The notes below the pieces were generated by a model, which saw only the letters and a program-made list of their open reading frames with translations, was not told the DNA's origin and searched no databases. From NCBI GenBank assembly GCA_016946835.1, contig JACVTC010000119.1, positions 123,501 through 187,500 of the forward strand: a DNA stretch of 64,000 nucleotides, read 5' to 3'. Of this stretch, positions 1 through 12,359 are shown one piece after another (positions within the stretch are counted from its first letter, which is position 1; the number at the start of each line of letters is the position of its first letter). The translations under genes and the position numbers were made by a program. The DNA is from Neocallimastix lanati (nom. inval.). Its lineage: Eukaryota; Neocallimastigomycota; Neocallimastigomycetes; Neocallimastigales; Neocallimastigaceae.

Positions 1-909
1 TTAGTGAAATATATATATTATAATATACTATATTTATCTTTTTTATTTATGGATTTATACTTTTATATATTTAAAATATTAATTATAAATTTTTTATTAA
101 TATTTTTTTAGATATAGGAATAAATTGTAAAATACATGAAAATAAAAATATAAATTACATGAAATTTTTATATTAATATATGAAAACTATATTTTGAGTT
201 TTAGAACGAAATGTCCTCTAACTCTTAATTTTATCTATGGTAATTTCTTGGAAATTTTTATTATTAATAGAATCTGTATCTGAATTCCTTTTTTGATTTA
301 TCATTTCGACGTAATCATAATTGTAAAATATTATTATTATTGTTTTTCATTTTATTATCATTTTATCATCAATTTGTTTATAAATTATTTAGGTGGTGAT
401 TTATGTTTATCAATTATTATAAATTTTTAAAAAGGGTAAATATATTAAAATTTATGATGGATATTAATTATTTTAAAATTTTAATATAAATATGAATAAA
501 TAAAGCAATATAAAATTTAAAATTAATAAAATTTATTATATTTTACAATAATTAATATTTTTTATTTTATTTAATTATATTTTTTAAATATAACAAATAT
601 AATATATTTGAAAATATTAGATATTTTAAATGAACATTTTACATTATATTACATATTTATATTACAAATAATTATAATAATTAAAAGCTATATTAGTATT
701 ACTTTAAATTTTTTATAACTTTTTTTTTTTTTTAAATTATAATAATATTTAATAATACGCCTATTCAATAAGTATATTTAATATTTAATAATTTAAATCA
801 CAATTAAAATAAAACATAAAATATTCTATTTCAATAATTTAAAATTATTTAAAAAATTAATTTGAAAAAAATACTAATATTTATTGCTTAACATTTTATT
901 GATTAAAAT
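1..909. repeat. 3' spacer of CE4 array, truncated A unit
   Basis: AT-rich spacer downstream of the first deacetylase gene. It aligns almost base for base with 2799-3748, so the window opens inside a tandem unit. No credible coding sequence. The last 60 bases carry, on the minus strand, two AATAAA-like polyadenylation signals just after the gene's stop codon, and these are also found in copies 2-4. Confidence 0.8.
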
Positions 910-1902
910 TTACTGATAAGCATTTAATCCAAGACATTTATCCATAGTAACTGGAGTATATCCTTTAGATAACATAATATCAATTTCAGCACTCGCTAAG
1001 GCAACAATACTTTCTTTAGTACTACCATTGTATTGTAAGTGATTTAAGGAGATAGAACCTTGACCATTGGCTCCACTGAAAACTTGTTTAGCATAGTTAA
1101 TATCTTTATTATCCCAATCTCCTGAATCAAGATTCCATGTGATAGCAGCAGTGTATCCAAGACTTCCAAGAGTACTCATAACATTTTGATTTCCATTACC
1201 AGATCCATATGGTGGACGCATGAATGCTGGTTTCTTACCAATGGCTTGAGAGATAGCATCTTCTAATTGAGTCATTTCACTTTTAATTTGATCAGCTGAA
1301 AGTGTGGTTAAATCTTTGTGATTAAATGTGTGACTACCAACGACATGGCCTTCATTATACATTCTCTTAACAATTCTAGCCCAGTTTGAATCAGCAGTAT
1401 TCATGTAAAGATTACCAACAACGAAGAAAGTAGCTTTCATATTCTTTTCCTTTAAAAGATCTAAAATAGCATCAGCAAATTGAGTTGGACCATCATCGAA
1501 AGTCATAGCCCATTCATTTGGATTAACACATTGAGAATAAAATTTAAGACCACCACCTTGACCTCCTTGAGGAGCAGCTGGAGTAGCTGGAGCTTGTTGA
1601 ACTGGTTGATTCCATTGATTATTGTTATTCCATTGATTATTGTTATTCCATTGATTATTGTTATTCCATTGATTATTGTTATTCCATTGATTATTGTTAT
1701 TCCATTGATTATTGTTGTCCCATTGATTGTTATTATTCCATTGATTATTATTATTCCATTGATTATTATTATTCCATTGATTCCATCCATTATTACCCCA
1801 ATTATCCCATTGTCTTTTTTCAACATCAACAGGAGCGGCGGTAGATGTATTTTTACCAAATAAAGATAAAATAGCAATACTAGCGAAAATAAAAGATTTC
1901 AT
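910..1902 (-). CDS. Secreted CE4 polysaccharide deacetylase, A-type copy 1
   Basis: 330 aa. Predicted to remove N- or O-acetyl groups from a polysaccharide (chitin, chitosan or acetyl-xylan) outside the cell. A signal peptide (about residues 1-22) is followed by a short propeptide ending in Lys29-Arg30, a kexin-type site. Residues 42-95 are nine QWNNNN hexads, one with Asp for Asn. A Pro/Gln/Gly linker (99-118) leads to the CE4 domain (about 119-325). All five CE4 motifs are visible: TFDDGP with Asp136/Asp137, SHTFNH with metal ligands His191 and His195, RPPYG at 229-233, DSGDW at 259-263, and LNH with His288. The family assignment is firm. The substrate is unknown: fungal CE4 members include chitin deacetylases, and anaerobic fungi also use CE4 against xylan. 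Two Cys (125 and near the C-terminus) could form a disulfide. Confidence 0.95.
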   Translation of the reverse strand: MKSFIFASIAILSLFGKNTSTAAPVDVEKRQWDNWGNNGWNQWNNNNQWNNNNQWNNNNQWDNNNQWNNNNQWNNNNQWNNNNQWNNNNQWNNNNQWNQPVQQAPATPAAPQGGQGGGLKFYSQCVNPNEWAMTFDDGPTQFADAILDLLKEKNMKATFFVVGNLYMNTADSNWARIVKRMYNEGHVVGSHTFNHKDLTTLSADQIKSEMTQLEDAISQAIGKKPAFMRPPYGSGNGNQNVMSTLGSLGYTAAITWNLDSGDWDNKDINYAKQVFSGANGQGSISLNHLQYNGSTKESIVALASAEIDIMLSKGYTPVTMDKCLGLNAYQ

Positions 1903-2360
1903 TTTAATTTTTAATACAAAATTATTTATTTAAATCAATAACTCTTATAACTATATTTTATATTTCTTTATAATATAATATTTATTTATAATATAATATT
2001 TCTATATTTCTTCAATTAATTTATGAAATGATGAAAAAATATGATGAAAAAATGACTTTTTATATAAAAATAAAAAAAAAAAAAAAAAAGAATTATTAAA
2101 TTTATTAATAAATTTTTTATATCATTTAATTAAACAATTTAAAAAACAATAAATTATTTTAAGATGTGAAACAAATAAGTTTAAATTAAATTCAAGTTTT
2201 TTTGATATTAAAAAAATGGTTAACATATCCAATTATTTTTAAAACAAAAATGATATAAATAAATTAAACTAATTATTATTTTGAAATTAAAAATAATATG
2301 GTTAGTTAACTGTTAATTCATGTTATTACCGCTAAAAATAAATAAAAATAGAAAAAAAAA

Positions 2361-2391
<31 letters not shown>

Positions 2392-3748
2392 ATTAATTAA
2401 TTAATTAATTAATTAATTAATTAATAAATAAATAATATAATTATTATGTATTTAAAATAAAAAATATGAAAATTTAATTTTTCGAATATTTTTATTTAAA
2501 TAAAAAGTGTCATTTTTTATCCATTATATTTAATTAAATAATATAAAAATGTTTTAGTTATAATACGTATACTTTGTTGTCCCCAATGTTTCCATTGACC
2601 CAAGAAAATTATATGATATTCAATTTCTATTGATTCATTGTATGACGAATGATTATTAACATTTATTTATGAATTTTATTTATAATTAATTTTTATTTAT
2701 TACTAATATATACAACTTTTCTACTGTATATAATTTTTCTCCAATTTTATATATTATAATTATTAATTAAATAATATATATATATACAAATAATATAATT
2801 AGTGTAATATATATATTATAAAATACTGTATTTATCTTTTTTATTTATGGATTTATACTTTTATATATTTAAAATAATTATCATAAATTTTTTATTAATA
2901 TTTTTTTTAGATAAAGGAATAAATTGTAAAATACATGAAAATAAAAATATAAATTACATGAAATTTTTATATTAATATTTGAAAACTATATTTTGGGTTT
3001 GAGAACGAAATATCCTCTAACTCTTCTTTTTATTTATGGTAATTTCTTGGAAATTATAATTATTAATAGAATCTGTATCTGAATTTCGTTTCATCTTCGA
3101 CGTACTGACAACTGAGACCAGTGGTATATTAATTGATCATATTGTATTTGTAAAGATATTATTACATAGTATCGTTTTTCATTTTATTACCATTTTATCA
3201 TCACTTTCTTAATTAATATATACGTTTATAAATTATTTAAGTGTTTATTTATGTTTATCAATTATTATAAATTTTTACAAAGTTTAAATATATTAAAATC
3301 TATGATTGATATTAATTATTTTAAAATTTTATTATAAATATGAATAAATAAAGTAATATAAAATTTAAGATTAATAAAATTTATTATATTTTACAATAAT
3401 TAATATTTTTTATTTTATTTAATTATATTTTTTAAATATAACAAATATAATATATTTGAAAATATTAGATATTTTAAATGAACATTTTACATTATATTAC
3501 ATATTTATATTACAAATAATTATAATAATTAAAAACTATATTAGTATTATTTTAAATTTTTTATAACTTTTTTTTTTTTAAATTATGATAATATTTAATA
3601 ATACGCCTATTCAATAAGTATATTTAATAATTTAAATCATAATTAAAATAAAACATAAAATATTCTATTTCAATAATTTAAAGTTATTTAAAAAAATAAT
3701 TTGAAAAAAATACTAATATTTATTGCTTAACATTTTATTGATTATAAT
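1903..3748. repeat. A-unit spacer between copies 1 and 2
   Basis: Non-coding spacer holding the promoter of copy 1 and the 3' flank of copy 2. It includes a (TAAA)n/(TTAA)n microsatellite at about 2350-2430. A block near 2570-2660 (ending in a GATCCAAGAAA-like stretch and an ATGACGAATGATTATTA-like stretch) recurs near 5460-5530, 8810-8880 and 11820-11900. The unit is about 2.84 kb, the start-to-start distance of copies 1 and 2. Confidence 0.75.
2056..2233 (-). promoter_or_regulatory. Promoter of copy 1: TATA and CCAAT boxes
   Basis: Minus-strand TATAAAAAG (complement of 2056-2064) lies about 155 bp upstream of the ATG. A CCAAT box (2229-2233, plus-strand sense) sits in a TAACATATCCAATTATT context. 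The context recurs upstream of most family members, which supports function by paralog comparison only. Confidence 0.55.
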
Positions 3749-4741
3749 TTACTGATAAGCATTTAATCCAAGACATTTATCCATAGTAACTGGAGTATAT
3801 CCTTTAGATAACATAATATCAATTTCAGCACTCGCTAAGGCAATAATACTTTCTTTAGTACTACCATTGTATTGTAAGTGATTTAAGGAAATAGAACCTT
3901 GACCATTGGCTCCACTGAAAACTTGTTTAGCATAGTTAATATCTTTATTATCCCAATCTCCTGAATCAAGATTCCATGTGATAGCAGCAGTGTATCCAAG
4001 ACTTCCAAGAGTACTCATAACATTTTGATTTCCATTACCAGATCCATATGGTGGACGCATGAATGCTGGTTTCTTACCAATGGCTTGAGAGATAGCATCT
4101 TCTAATTGAGTCATTTCACTTTTAATTTGATCAGTTGAAAGGGTGGTTAAATCTTTGTGATTAAATGTGTGACTACCAACGACATGACCTTCATTATACA
4201 TTCTCTTAACAATTCTAGCCCAGTTAGAATCAGCAGTATTCATGTAAAGATTACCAACAACGAAGAAAGTAGCTTTCATATTCTTTTCCTTTAAAAGATC
4301 TAAAATAGCATCAGCAAATTGAGTTGGACCATCATCGAAAGTCATAGCCCATTCATTTGGATTAACACATTGAGAATAAAATTTAAGACCACCACCTTGA
4401 CCTCCTTGAGGAGCAGCTGGAGTAGCTGGAGCTTGTTGAACTGGTTGATTCCATTGATTATTGTTATTCCATTGATTATTGTTATTCCATTGATTATTGT
4501 TATTCCATTGATTATTGTTATTCCATTGATTATTGTTATTCCATTGATTATTGTTGTCCCATTGATTGTTATTATTCCATTGATTATTATTATTCCATTG
4601 ATTATTATTATTCCATTGATTCCATCCATTATTACCCCAATTATCCCATTGTCTTTTTTCAACATCAACAGGAGCGGCGGTAGATGTATTTTTACCAAAT
4701 AAAGATAAAATAGCAATACTAGCGAAAATAAAAGATTTCAT
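3749..4741 (-). CDS. Secreted CE4 polysaccharide deacetylase, A-type copy 2
   Basis: 330 aa, almost identical to copy 1: the same signal peptide, Lys-Arg site, nine QWNNNN hexads and all five CE4 motifs. The two visible protein differences are Ala to Thr in the LSxDQIKSE helix and Val to Ile in ESIxAL, neither in a catalytic motif. Nucleotide differences are few and mostly silent, pointing to a recent duplication or to homogenisation with copy 1. Same strand as every other family member, with its own promoter, so it is a monocistronic tandem copy. Expected to be active and secreted. Confidence 0.95.
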   Translation of the reverse strand: MKSFIFASIAILSLFGKNTSTAAPVDVEKRQWDNWGNNGWNQWNNNNQWNNNNQWNNNNQWDNNNQWNNNNQWNNNNQWNNNNQWNNNNQWNNNNQWNQPVQQAPATPAAPQGGQGGGLKFYSQCVNPNEWAMTFDDGPTQFADAILDLLKEKNMKATFFVVGNLYMNTADSNWARIVKRMYNEGHVVGSHTFNHKDLTTLSTDQIKSEMTQLEDAISQAIGKKPAFMRPPYGSGNGNQNVMSTLGSLGYTAAITWNLDSGDWDNKDINYAKQVFSGANGQGSISLNHLQYNGSTKESIIALASAEIDIMLSKGYTPVTMDKCLGLNAYQ

Positions 4742-5280
4742 TTTAATTATTAATACAAAATTATTTATTTAAATCAACAACTCTTATAACTATATTTTAT
4801 ATTTCTTAATAATATAATATTTCTTTAAAATATAATATTTCTTTATAATATAATATTTCTTTATTTATTCAGTTAATTTATGAAGAGTTAAAAAAATTTA
4901 ATGAAAAAAAATGACTTTTTATACAAAAAAATTTTTTTTTATATTTATTAATAAACTTTTTTTTATATTATTTAATTAAAAAAATAAGTTTAAATGAGAT
5001 ATGGTATATAAAAATTAAAATATAAATTAAATACATGTTTTTTTTTATATCAAAAAAATGGTTAACATAACTAATTATTCTTTTATCAATTAATTAATTA
5101 TATATATTTTATTTATGTTTTTATTTTAATATATATTTATAATTATAGTTTTATTTTTAAAACAAAAATAATATAACAAATTAATTATTATTATGAAATT
5201 AAAAATAATATAGTTATAACTGTTAATTTGTATTATTACCGCTAACAATTAATTAAAAAAAAAATTGATTAATAACTAAC

Positions 5281-5312
<32 letters not shown>

Positions 5313-5659
5313 AAAAATATTGTGTAGTTAAAATAGAATATATAAAAGTATAGATATTTTAAATATTATTATTTAAATATTATTGAATATACTGAAAAAG
5401 AAACATTTTTTGTTCATGATATTTAATTAAATAATATAAAAATGTTTTAGTCATATACTTTGGTGTCCCAATGTTTCCCTCGATCCAAGAAAATTATATG
5501 ATATTCAATTTTTGTTATGACAAACGATTATTAACATTTATTCAAGATTTTTACTTATCATTAAACTTTATTTATTATTAATATACAACTTTTCAACTGT
5601 ACATAATCCTTATATAATCATCTCTCCATTTTTTTTTTGATTTAAAAGATATTATCATA
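4742..5659. repeat. A-unit spacer upstream of copy 2
   Basis: AT-rich spacer aligning with 1903-2760 with small indels. It contains the promoter of copy 2, a (TAAA)n tract near 5280-5310 and the conserved block near 5460-5530. No coding sequence seen. Unit homology breaks off near 5640, where the Copia remnant begins. Confidence 0.7.
4915..5075 (-). promoter_or_regulatory. Promoter of copy 2: TATA box, degenerate CCAAT box
   Basis: TATAAAAAG on the minus strand (complement of 4915-4923) lies about 174 bp from the ATG. The position that is CCAAT in most copies reads CTAAT here (about 5071-5075), so the box is probably weakened. Confidence 0.5.
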
Positions 5660-6214
5660 AATAAAACTTTATGAATACATCTAAAATATAATAAAAAATG
5701 TAGAACATGAAATATATTCATTCAATAATAAACACTCAAAGAAGGAATCTTCACAAATTTTATCTTAAATAAGTTAAAACTAACAAAAAATATGAATATA
5801 AGCAAACTACAACCATATTTACATAAATGTGATAATTAAGACACTTATATGATTAAAGAAATAATATAATCTTCATATAGAACTAAATTAGAACTATATA
5901 ATCTATAATAACTATTAAAATTATATGAAATATTTATTATAAAAACATAAACTAGTAATGTTGCAAATCTAATTTATAATATTAAGAAAATTAGATTTGA
6001 GGGGGAATGTTAAAAATATAAAAAGAACCAATAATTTATGTTATTAAATTATCATATCTATATTATTATATCATAAGATAATTATCAAGCCACATAATAC
6101 TCTATGTATATAAATCCTGTTATAACCCTTTCTATATTTGATAACTCTCAACTTTATTCTAATAAACTATCTTAATTATATATTCTGAGTAACTCTTAAT
6201 TGTTATTTTTGACA
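5660..6214 (+). mobile_element. Copia-type retrotransposon 3' remnant with one LTR
   Basis: A purine-rich tract (GAGGGGGAA, 5999-6007) directly precedes a TG...CA sequence at 6008-6214 that has the layout of a 3' LTR, including a TATATAAA promoter-like motif. Purine tract followed by TGTT matches the 3' end of the intact Copia element at 24937-30394, although the LTR sequence differs, so it is another family. The 350 bases before it look like decayed RNase H / 3'-UTR sequence with stops in every frame. Spacer homology resumes after 6214. No second LTR was found, so the element is truncated on its 5' side. Confidence 0.55.
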
Positions 6215-7206
6215 GATACTCGAAGTCGAAACATTGACAACATAAGCCAATGGTATATTAATTGATCATATTGTAATTGTAAAAAATTGATGTATAACTC
6301 TAGTTTGAGGAAGTATTGTTTATACATTTAAAACTAACAACTTTCTCAACGCACTTCTCTTAAATCAGAGTAATTGTTTATTTTTATGATATTTAGTTAT
6401 AATAAATTATTTAATTCGTTGTTCTTGTGATTAAAATAAATTATTTAATGAATTTTTATGTTTAAGTATTATAAATATTAATAATTATTATTTAAGGAAA
6501 TATTTAATAATTATATGAAAATAAAATAATATAATTAAAACATTGATTTATGTTATAAAATTTATTATTAATTATAAATATAATTAAAATTTGAATACAA
6601 ACCACATATTAATAATATTATAAAATCATTTGATTTAAATTTGATTTATTACATTTATCTATGTTCGAATAATAAAAACAATTTTATATTAATTAAGGTT
6701 TCATTTTATATCAAATTTTATAAAAAACATTATCAGAGTATTTCTTTTTTTTTAATTATTTTTCCATTTAATCATTACACGCCTAATTAATATATATTTT
6801 TATAAATTAATTATTAAGAGCTAATTTATATTTACCAATTTTAAATGAAAATTTTAATATTAAGATAATTTTTAAAATTAATATAATTTATTTAATTTTA
6901 TTTTTTAAATATATAATACATTTGAAATTTTACATGAACTTTTTACATTACATATCTATATACAAATAATAATAGTAATAAAAACAAAATTAATATTACT
7001 TTAATTTTTTTATAATTCTTTTTTTTAAATTTTAGTACTATTTAGTAGGTGTATTTTAATACACTTATTCAATAAATATATTTAATAATTTAAATAATAA
7101 TTAAAATAAAACATAATATATTCTATTTCAATAATTTAAAATTATTTAAAAAAATAATTTGAAAAAAATACTAATATTTATTGCTTAACATTTTATTGAT
7201 TATAAT
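6215..7206. repeat. A-unit spacer downstream of copy 3
   Basis: Only the first about 60 bases (GGTATATTAATTGATCATATTG-like) and the last about 400 bases match the other A spacers. The middle (about 6290-6800) is diverged AT-rich DNA with no recognisable content. The 3' flank of copy 3 (7080-7206) is nearly identical to that of copies 1, 2 and 4. Confidence 0.6.
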
Positions 7207-8178
7207 TTACTGATAAGCATTTAATCCAAGACATTTATCCATAGTAACTGGAGTATATCCTTTAGATAACATAATATCAATTTCAGCACTAACTAAGGCA
7301 ATAATACTTTCCTTAGTACTACCATTGTATTGTAAGTGATTTAAGGAGATAGAACCTTGACCATTGGCTCCACTGAAAACTTGCTTAGCATAGTTAATAT
7401 CTTTGTTATCCCAATCTCCTGAATCAAGATTCCATGTGATAGCAGCAGTGTATCCAAGACTTCCAAGAGTACTCATAACATTTTGATTTCCATTACCAGA
7501 TCCATATGGTGGACGCATGAATGCTGGTTTCTTACCAATGGCTTGAGAGATAGCATCTTCTAATTGAGTCATTTCACTTTTAATTTGATCAGCTGAAAGT
7601 GTGGTTAAATCTTTGTGATTAAATGTGTGACTACCAACAACATGACCTTCATTATACATTCTCTTAACAATTCTAGCCCAGTTTGAATCAGCAGTATTCA
7701 TGTAAAGATTACCAACAACGAAGAAAGTAGCTTTCATATTCTTTTCCTTTAAAAGATCTAAAATAGCATCAGCAAATTGAGTTGGACCATCATCGAAAGT
7801 CATAGCCCATTCATTTGGATTAACACATTGAGAATAAAATTTAAGACCACCACCTTGACCTCCTTGAGGAGCAGCTGGAGTAGCTGGAGCTTGTTGAACT
7901 GGAGCTTGTTGAGCTGGTTGATTCCATTGATTATTGCTGTCCCATTGATTATTGTTATTCCATTGATTATTGTTGTCCCATTGATTGTTGTTATTCCATT
8001 GATTATTGTTGTCCCATTGATTGTTATTATTCCATTGATTATTATTATTCCATTGATTCCATCCATTATTACCCCAATTATCCCATTGTCTTTTTTCAAC
8101 ATCAACAGGAGCAGCGTTAGATGTATTTTTACCAAATAAAGATAAAATAGCAATACTAGCAAAAATAAAAGATTTCAT
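7207..8178 (-). CDS. Secreted CE4 polysaccharide deacetylase, A-type copy 3
   Basis: 323 aa from the conserved MKSFIF start. An in-frame ATG at 8214 would add 12 residues before the signal peptide, but 8178 is preferred because it matches copies 1 and 2 and leaves an exposed N-terminal signal. The hexad block is shorter (seven units) and richer in Asp (WDNNN, WDSNN), and the linker has a duplicated Gln-Gln-Ala-Pro-Val segment. All CE4 motifs (TFDDGP, SHTFNH, RPPYG, DSGDW, LNH) are intact. Repeat number and linker length are what vary between family members; the catalytic domain is essentially constant. Confidence 0.94.
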   Translation of the reverse strand: MKSFIFASIAILSLFGKNTSNAAPVDVEKRQWDNWGNNGWNQWNNNNQWNNNNQWDNNNQWNNNNQWDNNNQWNNNNQWDSNNQWNQPAQQAPVQQAPATPAAPQGGQGGGLKFYSQCVNPNEWAMTFDDGPTQFADAILDLLKEKNMKATFFVVGNLYMNTADSNWARIVKRMYNEGHVVGSHTFNHKDLTTLSADQIKSEMTQLEDAISQAIGKKPAFMRPPYGSGNGNQNVMSTLGSLGYTAAITWNLDSGDWDNKDINYAKQVFSGANGQGSISLNHLQYNGSTKESIIALVSAEIDIMLSKGYTPVTMDKCLGLNAYQ

Positions 8179-8349
8179 TTTAATTATTAATACAATATAC
8201 AATACACAATACAAAATGATTTATTTAAATCAATAACTCTTTTAATTATATATAATATTTCTTTATAATAATATTTCCTTCAAATAATATTTCTTCAACT
8301 AATTTATGAAGTGTTGAAAAAATAGGATGAAAAAAATGACTTTTTATAC

Positions 8350-8396
<47 letters not shown>

Positions 8397-9967
8397 TATT
8401 AAAATTTTTTAATAAATTTTTATTAACATGACCAATTATTCTTTTATCAATTAATTAATTATTAATATTTTATTTATGTTTTTTTTTTCTTTTTTTTTTT
8501 TAATATATATTTATGATTATAGTTTTATTTTTAAAACAAAAATAATATAAATAAATTAAATTAATAATTATTATGAAATTAAAAATAATATAGTTATTCA
8601 ACGGTTAATTTGTATTATTACCGTTAAAAATTAATAAAAAAAGTAGATAAATAAATAAATAGTAAAAGTGTAGTTAAAATAAAATATATGATAGTATTAA
8701 TTTTTTAAATATTATTATTTAAATATAATGGAAAAGTGACATTTTCTATTTATGATATTTAATTTTATAATATAAAATGTTTTAGTTATAACATATATAT
8801 ACTTTGGTGTTCCTATGTTTCCCTTGATCCAAGAAAATTATATGATATTCAATTTTTGTTATGACGAATGATTATTAGCATTTATTAAAGAAATTTAATT
8901 ATCATTAAACTTTATTTATTATTAATATACAACTTTTCAACTGTATATAATCCTTATATAATCTTTCTCCAGTTTTCTAGCTATTATAATTAAATAATAT
9001 ATATATATACAAATATATATAAATATGTACAAATAATATAATTAGTATAATATATATTATAAAATACTATATTTATCTTTTTTATTTATGTATTTATACT
9101 TCAATATATTTAAAATAATAATTATAAAACTTTTTTTTTATATTTTTTTTTTTTAGATAAAGGAATAAATTGTATAATACATGAAAATAAAAAAATAAAT
9201 TACATGAAATTTTAATATTAATATATGAAAACTACATTATGAGTTTGAGAACGAAATGTCCTCTAACTCTTCTTTTTATCTATGATAATTTCTTGGAAAT
9301 TATTATTATTAATCGAATCTATATCTGAATTCCTTTTTTGATTTATCATTTCGAGGTTGACATATTGACTAATGATATATTAATTGATTATATTGTAATT
9401 GTAAAAATATTATTACAGAGATCATTTTTCACTTTATTACCATTTTATCATCACTTTCTTAATTAATATATACGTTTATAAATTATTTAAGTGTTTATTT
9501 ATGTTTATTAATTATTATAAATTTTTACAAAGTTTAAATATATTAAAATCTATGATTAATAATAATCATTTTAAAATTTTAATATAAATATGAATAAATA
9601 AAGTAATATTAAATTTAAAATTAATAAAATTTATTATATTTTACAATTATTTTATTTAATTATATTTTTTAAATATAGCAAATATAATATATTTGAAAAT
9701 ATTAGATATTTTAAATGAACATTATATTACATATTTATATTACAAATAATTATAATAATTAAAAACTATATTAGAATTACTTTAATTTTTTTATAATTCT
9801 TTTTTTTAAATTTAGTACTATTTAGTAGTCGAATAAATATATTTAATATTTTAAATCACAAATAAAATATAACATAAAATATTCTATTTCAATAATTTAA
9901 AATTATTTAAAAAATTAAATTGAAAAAAATTCTAATATTTATTGCTTAACATTTTATTGATTATAAT
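8179..9967. repeat. A-unit spacer between copies 3 and 4
   Basis: Non-coding and clearly homologous to 1903-3748, with a (TA)n run near 8365-8393. It carries the promoter of copy 3 and the 3' flank of copy 4. No gene seen. Confidence 0.7.
8340..8436 (-). promoter_or_regulatory. Promoter of copy 3: TATA and CCAAT boxes
   Basis: TATAAAAAG (complement of 8340-8348) is about 162 bp upstream of the ATG at 8178. CCAAT (8432-8436) sits in the shared AACATGACCAATTATTC context but closer to the gene than in other copies, because of a deletion between the two boxes. Confidence 0.52.
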
Positions 9968-10939
9968 TTACTGATAAGCATTTAATCCAAGACATTTATC
10001 CATAGTAACTGGAGTATATCCTTTAGATAACATAATATCAATTTCAGCACTAACTAAGGCAATAATACTTTCTTTAGTACTACCATTATATTGTAAGTGA
10101 TTTAAGGAGATAGAACCTTGACCATTGGCTCCACTGAAAACTTGTTTAGCATAGTTAATATCTTTATTATCCCAATCTCCTGAATCAAGATTCCATGTGA
10201 TAGCAGCAGTGTATCCAAGACTTCCAAGAGTACTCATAACATTTTGATTTCCATTACCAGATCCATATGGTGGACGCATGAATGCTGGTTTCTTACCAAT
10301 GGCTTGAGAGATAGCATCTTCTAATTGAGTCATTTCACTTTTAATTTGATCAGCTGAAAGTGTGGTTAAATCTTTGTGATTAAATGTGTGACTACCAACA
10401 ACATGACCTTCATTATACATTCTCTTAACAATTCTAGCCCAGTTAGAATCAGCAGTATTCATATAAAGGTTACCAACAACGAAGAAAGTAGCTTTCATGT
10501 TCTTTTCCTTTAAAAGATCTAAAATAGCATCAGCAAATTGAGTTGGACCATCATCGAAAGTCATAGCCCATTCATTTGGATTAACACATTGAGAATAAAA
10601 TTTAAGACCACCACCTTGACCTCCTTGAGGAGCAGCTGGAGTAGCTGGAGCTTGTTGAACTGGAGCTTGTTGAACTGGTTGATTCCATTGATTATTGTTG
10701 TCCCATTGATTATTGTTATTCCATTGATTGTTATTATTCCATTGATTATTATTATTCCATTGATTGTTGTTATTCCATTGATTATTATTATTCCATTGAT
10801 TATTATTATTCCATTGATTCCATCCATTATTACCCCAATTATCCCATTGTCTTTTTTCAACATCAACAGGAACAGCGTTAGATGTATTTTTACCAAATAA
10901 AGATAAAATAGCAATACTAGCGAAAATAAAAGATTTCAT
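9968..10939 (-). CDS. Secreted CE4 polysaccharide deacetylase, A-type copy 4
   Basis: 323 aa from the conserved MKSFIF start at 10939. An upstream in-frame ATG at 10975 would add 12 hydrophobic residues and is not preferred. Seven QWNNNN hexads, only the last with Asp. The signal region reads NAVPVDVEKR where copies 1 and 2 read TAAPVDVEKR. The linker carries the same extra Gln-Gln-Ala-Pro-Val unit as copy 3, so copies 3 and 4 are sister duplicates. CE4 motifs all intact; the domain starts near residue 112. Confidence 0.94.
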   Translation of the reverse strand: MKSFIFASIAILSLFGKNTSNAVPVDVEKRQWDNWGNNGWNQWNNNNQWNNNNQWNNNNQWNNNNQWNNNNQWNNNNQWDNNNQWNQPVQQAPVQQAPATPAAPQGGQGGGLKFYSQCVNPNEWAMTFDDGPTQFADAILDLLKEKNMKATFFVVGNLYMNTADSNWARIVKRMYNEGHVVGSHTFNHKDLTTLSADQIKSEMTQLEDAISQAIGKKPAFMRPPYGSGNGNQNVMSTLGSLGYTAAITWNLDSGDWDNKDINYAKQVFSGANGQGSISLNHLQYNGSTKESIIALVSAEIDIMLSKGYTPVTMDKCLGLNAYQ

Positions 10940-12328
10940 TTTAATTATTAATACAATATACAATATACAATACAAAATGATTTATTTAAATCAATAACTC
11001 TTTTAAATATATTTAATATTTCTTTATAATATAATATTTCTATATTTCTTCAATTAATTTATGAAGTGTTGAAAAAATATGATAAAAAAAATGAATTTAT
11101 ATACAAAAAAAAAAGAAAAGAAATATTATTAAATTTATTAAATTTTTATATCATTTAATTATGAAATAATCATCTAATTTACATAAAATTAATAAAATAT
11201 TATTGTGATACAAAATTATTAAAAATATTAATAAAAAAGATATATAACCAATTATTACTTTATTTTTTTTTTTTTTTTAATTTATGATCATAATAGTTAT
11301 ATTTTTATTTTTTTTTTGTTTAATTTATGATCATAATAATTATATTTTTAAAACAAAAAATAATATAAATAAATAGAATACAATTTTTAACCGTTGGTAT
11401 AAATTAAATATATATTATTACTTTTAAAATTAATAAAAATTACAAATAAAAAAATAAAAAAATAAAAAATAAAATAATAAAAAATATAAAAATATAAAAA
11501 TATAAAAATATAAAAATAAAAAAATAAAAAAATAAAAAAATAAAAAAATAAAAAAGTAAAAAAATAAAAAAGTGAAAAAATAAAAAAATAAAAAAATAAA
11601 AAGATAAAAAATTAAAAAATCAAAAAAATAGATTTTACATTTTTTCAAAGATATTTAGAATAGAAAAATGAAATTTTTAAAGTTTAACAATTATAATTAT
11701 TTAAACATAAAGAATATATAATAAATTTTTGAAGTGACAATATCTATTTAAGATATTTAATTAAATAATATAATAAATAATATAAAGAAGTGATATTTAT
11801 ATTATAAATAATGTGGTTTCCACTAAAGTTTCCCATGATCCAAGAAATTTATATATATATTCAATTTCTATTGATTCATTGTATGACGAATGATTATTAA
11901 GCATTTTAATTATTATTTATAAATTTATCTATTATTAATGTAAAACTTTTCCACTAAACATAATTTTTTTCCAATTTTTAATACTATAATTACTGGTAAG
12001 AAAAAGAAATAAATGTATATGAAATATATTAATAAATATATATATAAATATGTACATGTAATAAAATTAGTATATTTATATTAATAAATTTATAAAGTTT
12101 TTTTTGTTTTTTATCATTTATATATGTAACAATTTATAATTATTACTAATTTAAATGATAAAAAAAACATATTTTATAATTTTATTAAGTATTATTGTAT
12201 ATATTAACTATAATTATTATATTTAAATAAATTAAATATAATACTTTAAAAATTAATAAATTTTATGATATTTTATAATGATTAATTTTTATATTCTATT
12301 TATTTATATATAAATAAATATATATATG

Positions 12329-12359
<31 letters not shown>

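Noticed and set aside
1480-1863. Long hydrophobic open frames on both strands over the QWNNNN blocks of every deacetylase copy
   Set aside because: They exist because an 18-bp repeat without stops in one frame tends to be open in all frames. They overlap a clear coding sequence, have no own signals, and change with the repeat number.
11430-11648. 72-codon Phe/Leu-rich frame
   Set aside because: Pure by-product of an irregular (TAAAAA)n minisatellite; no mixed composition, no homologue pattern.
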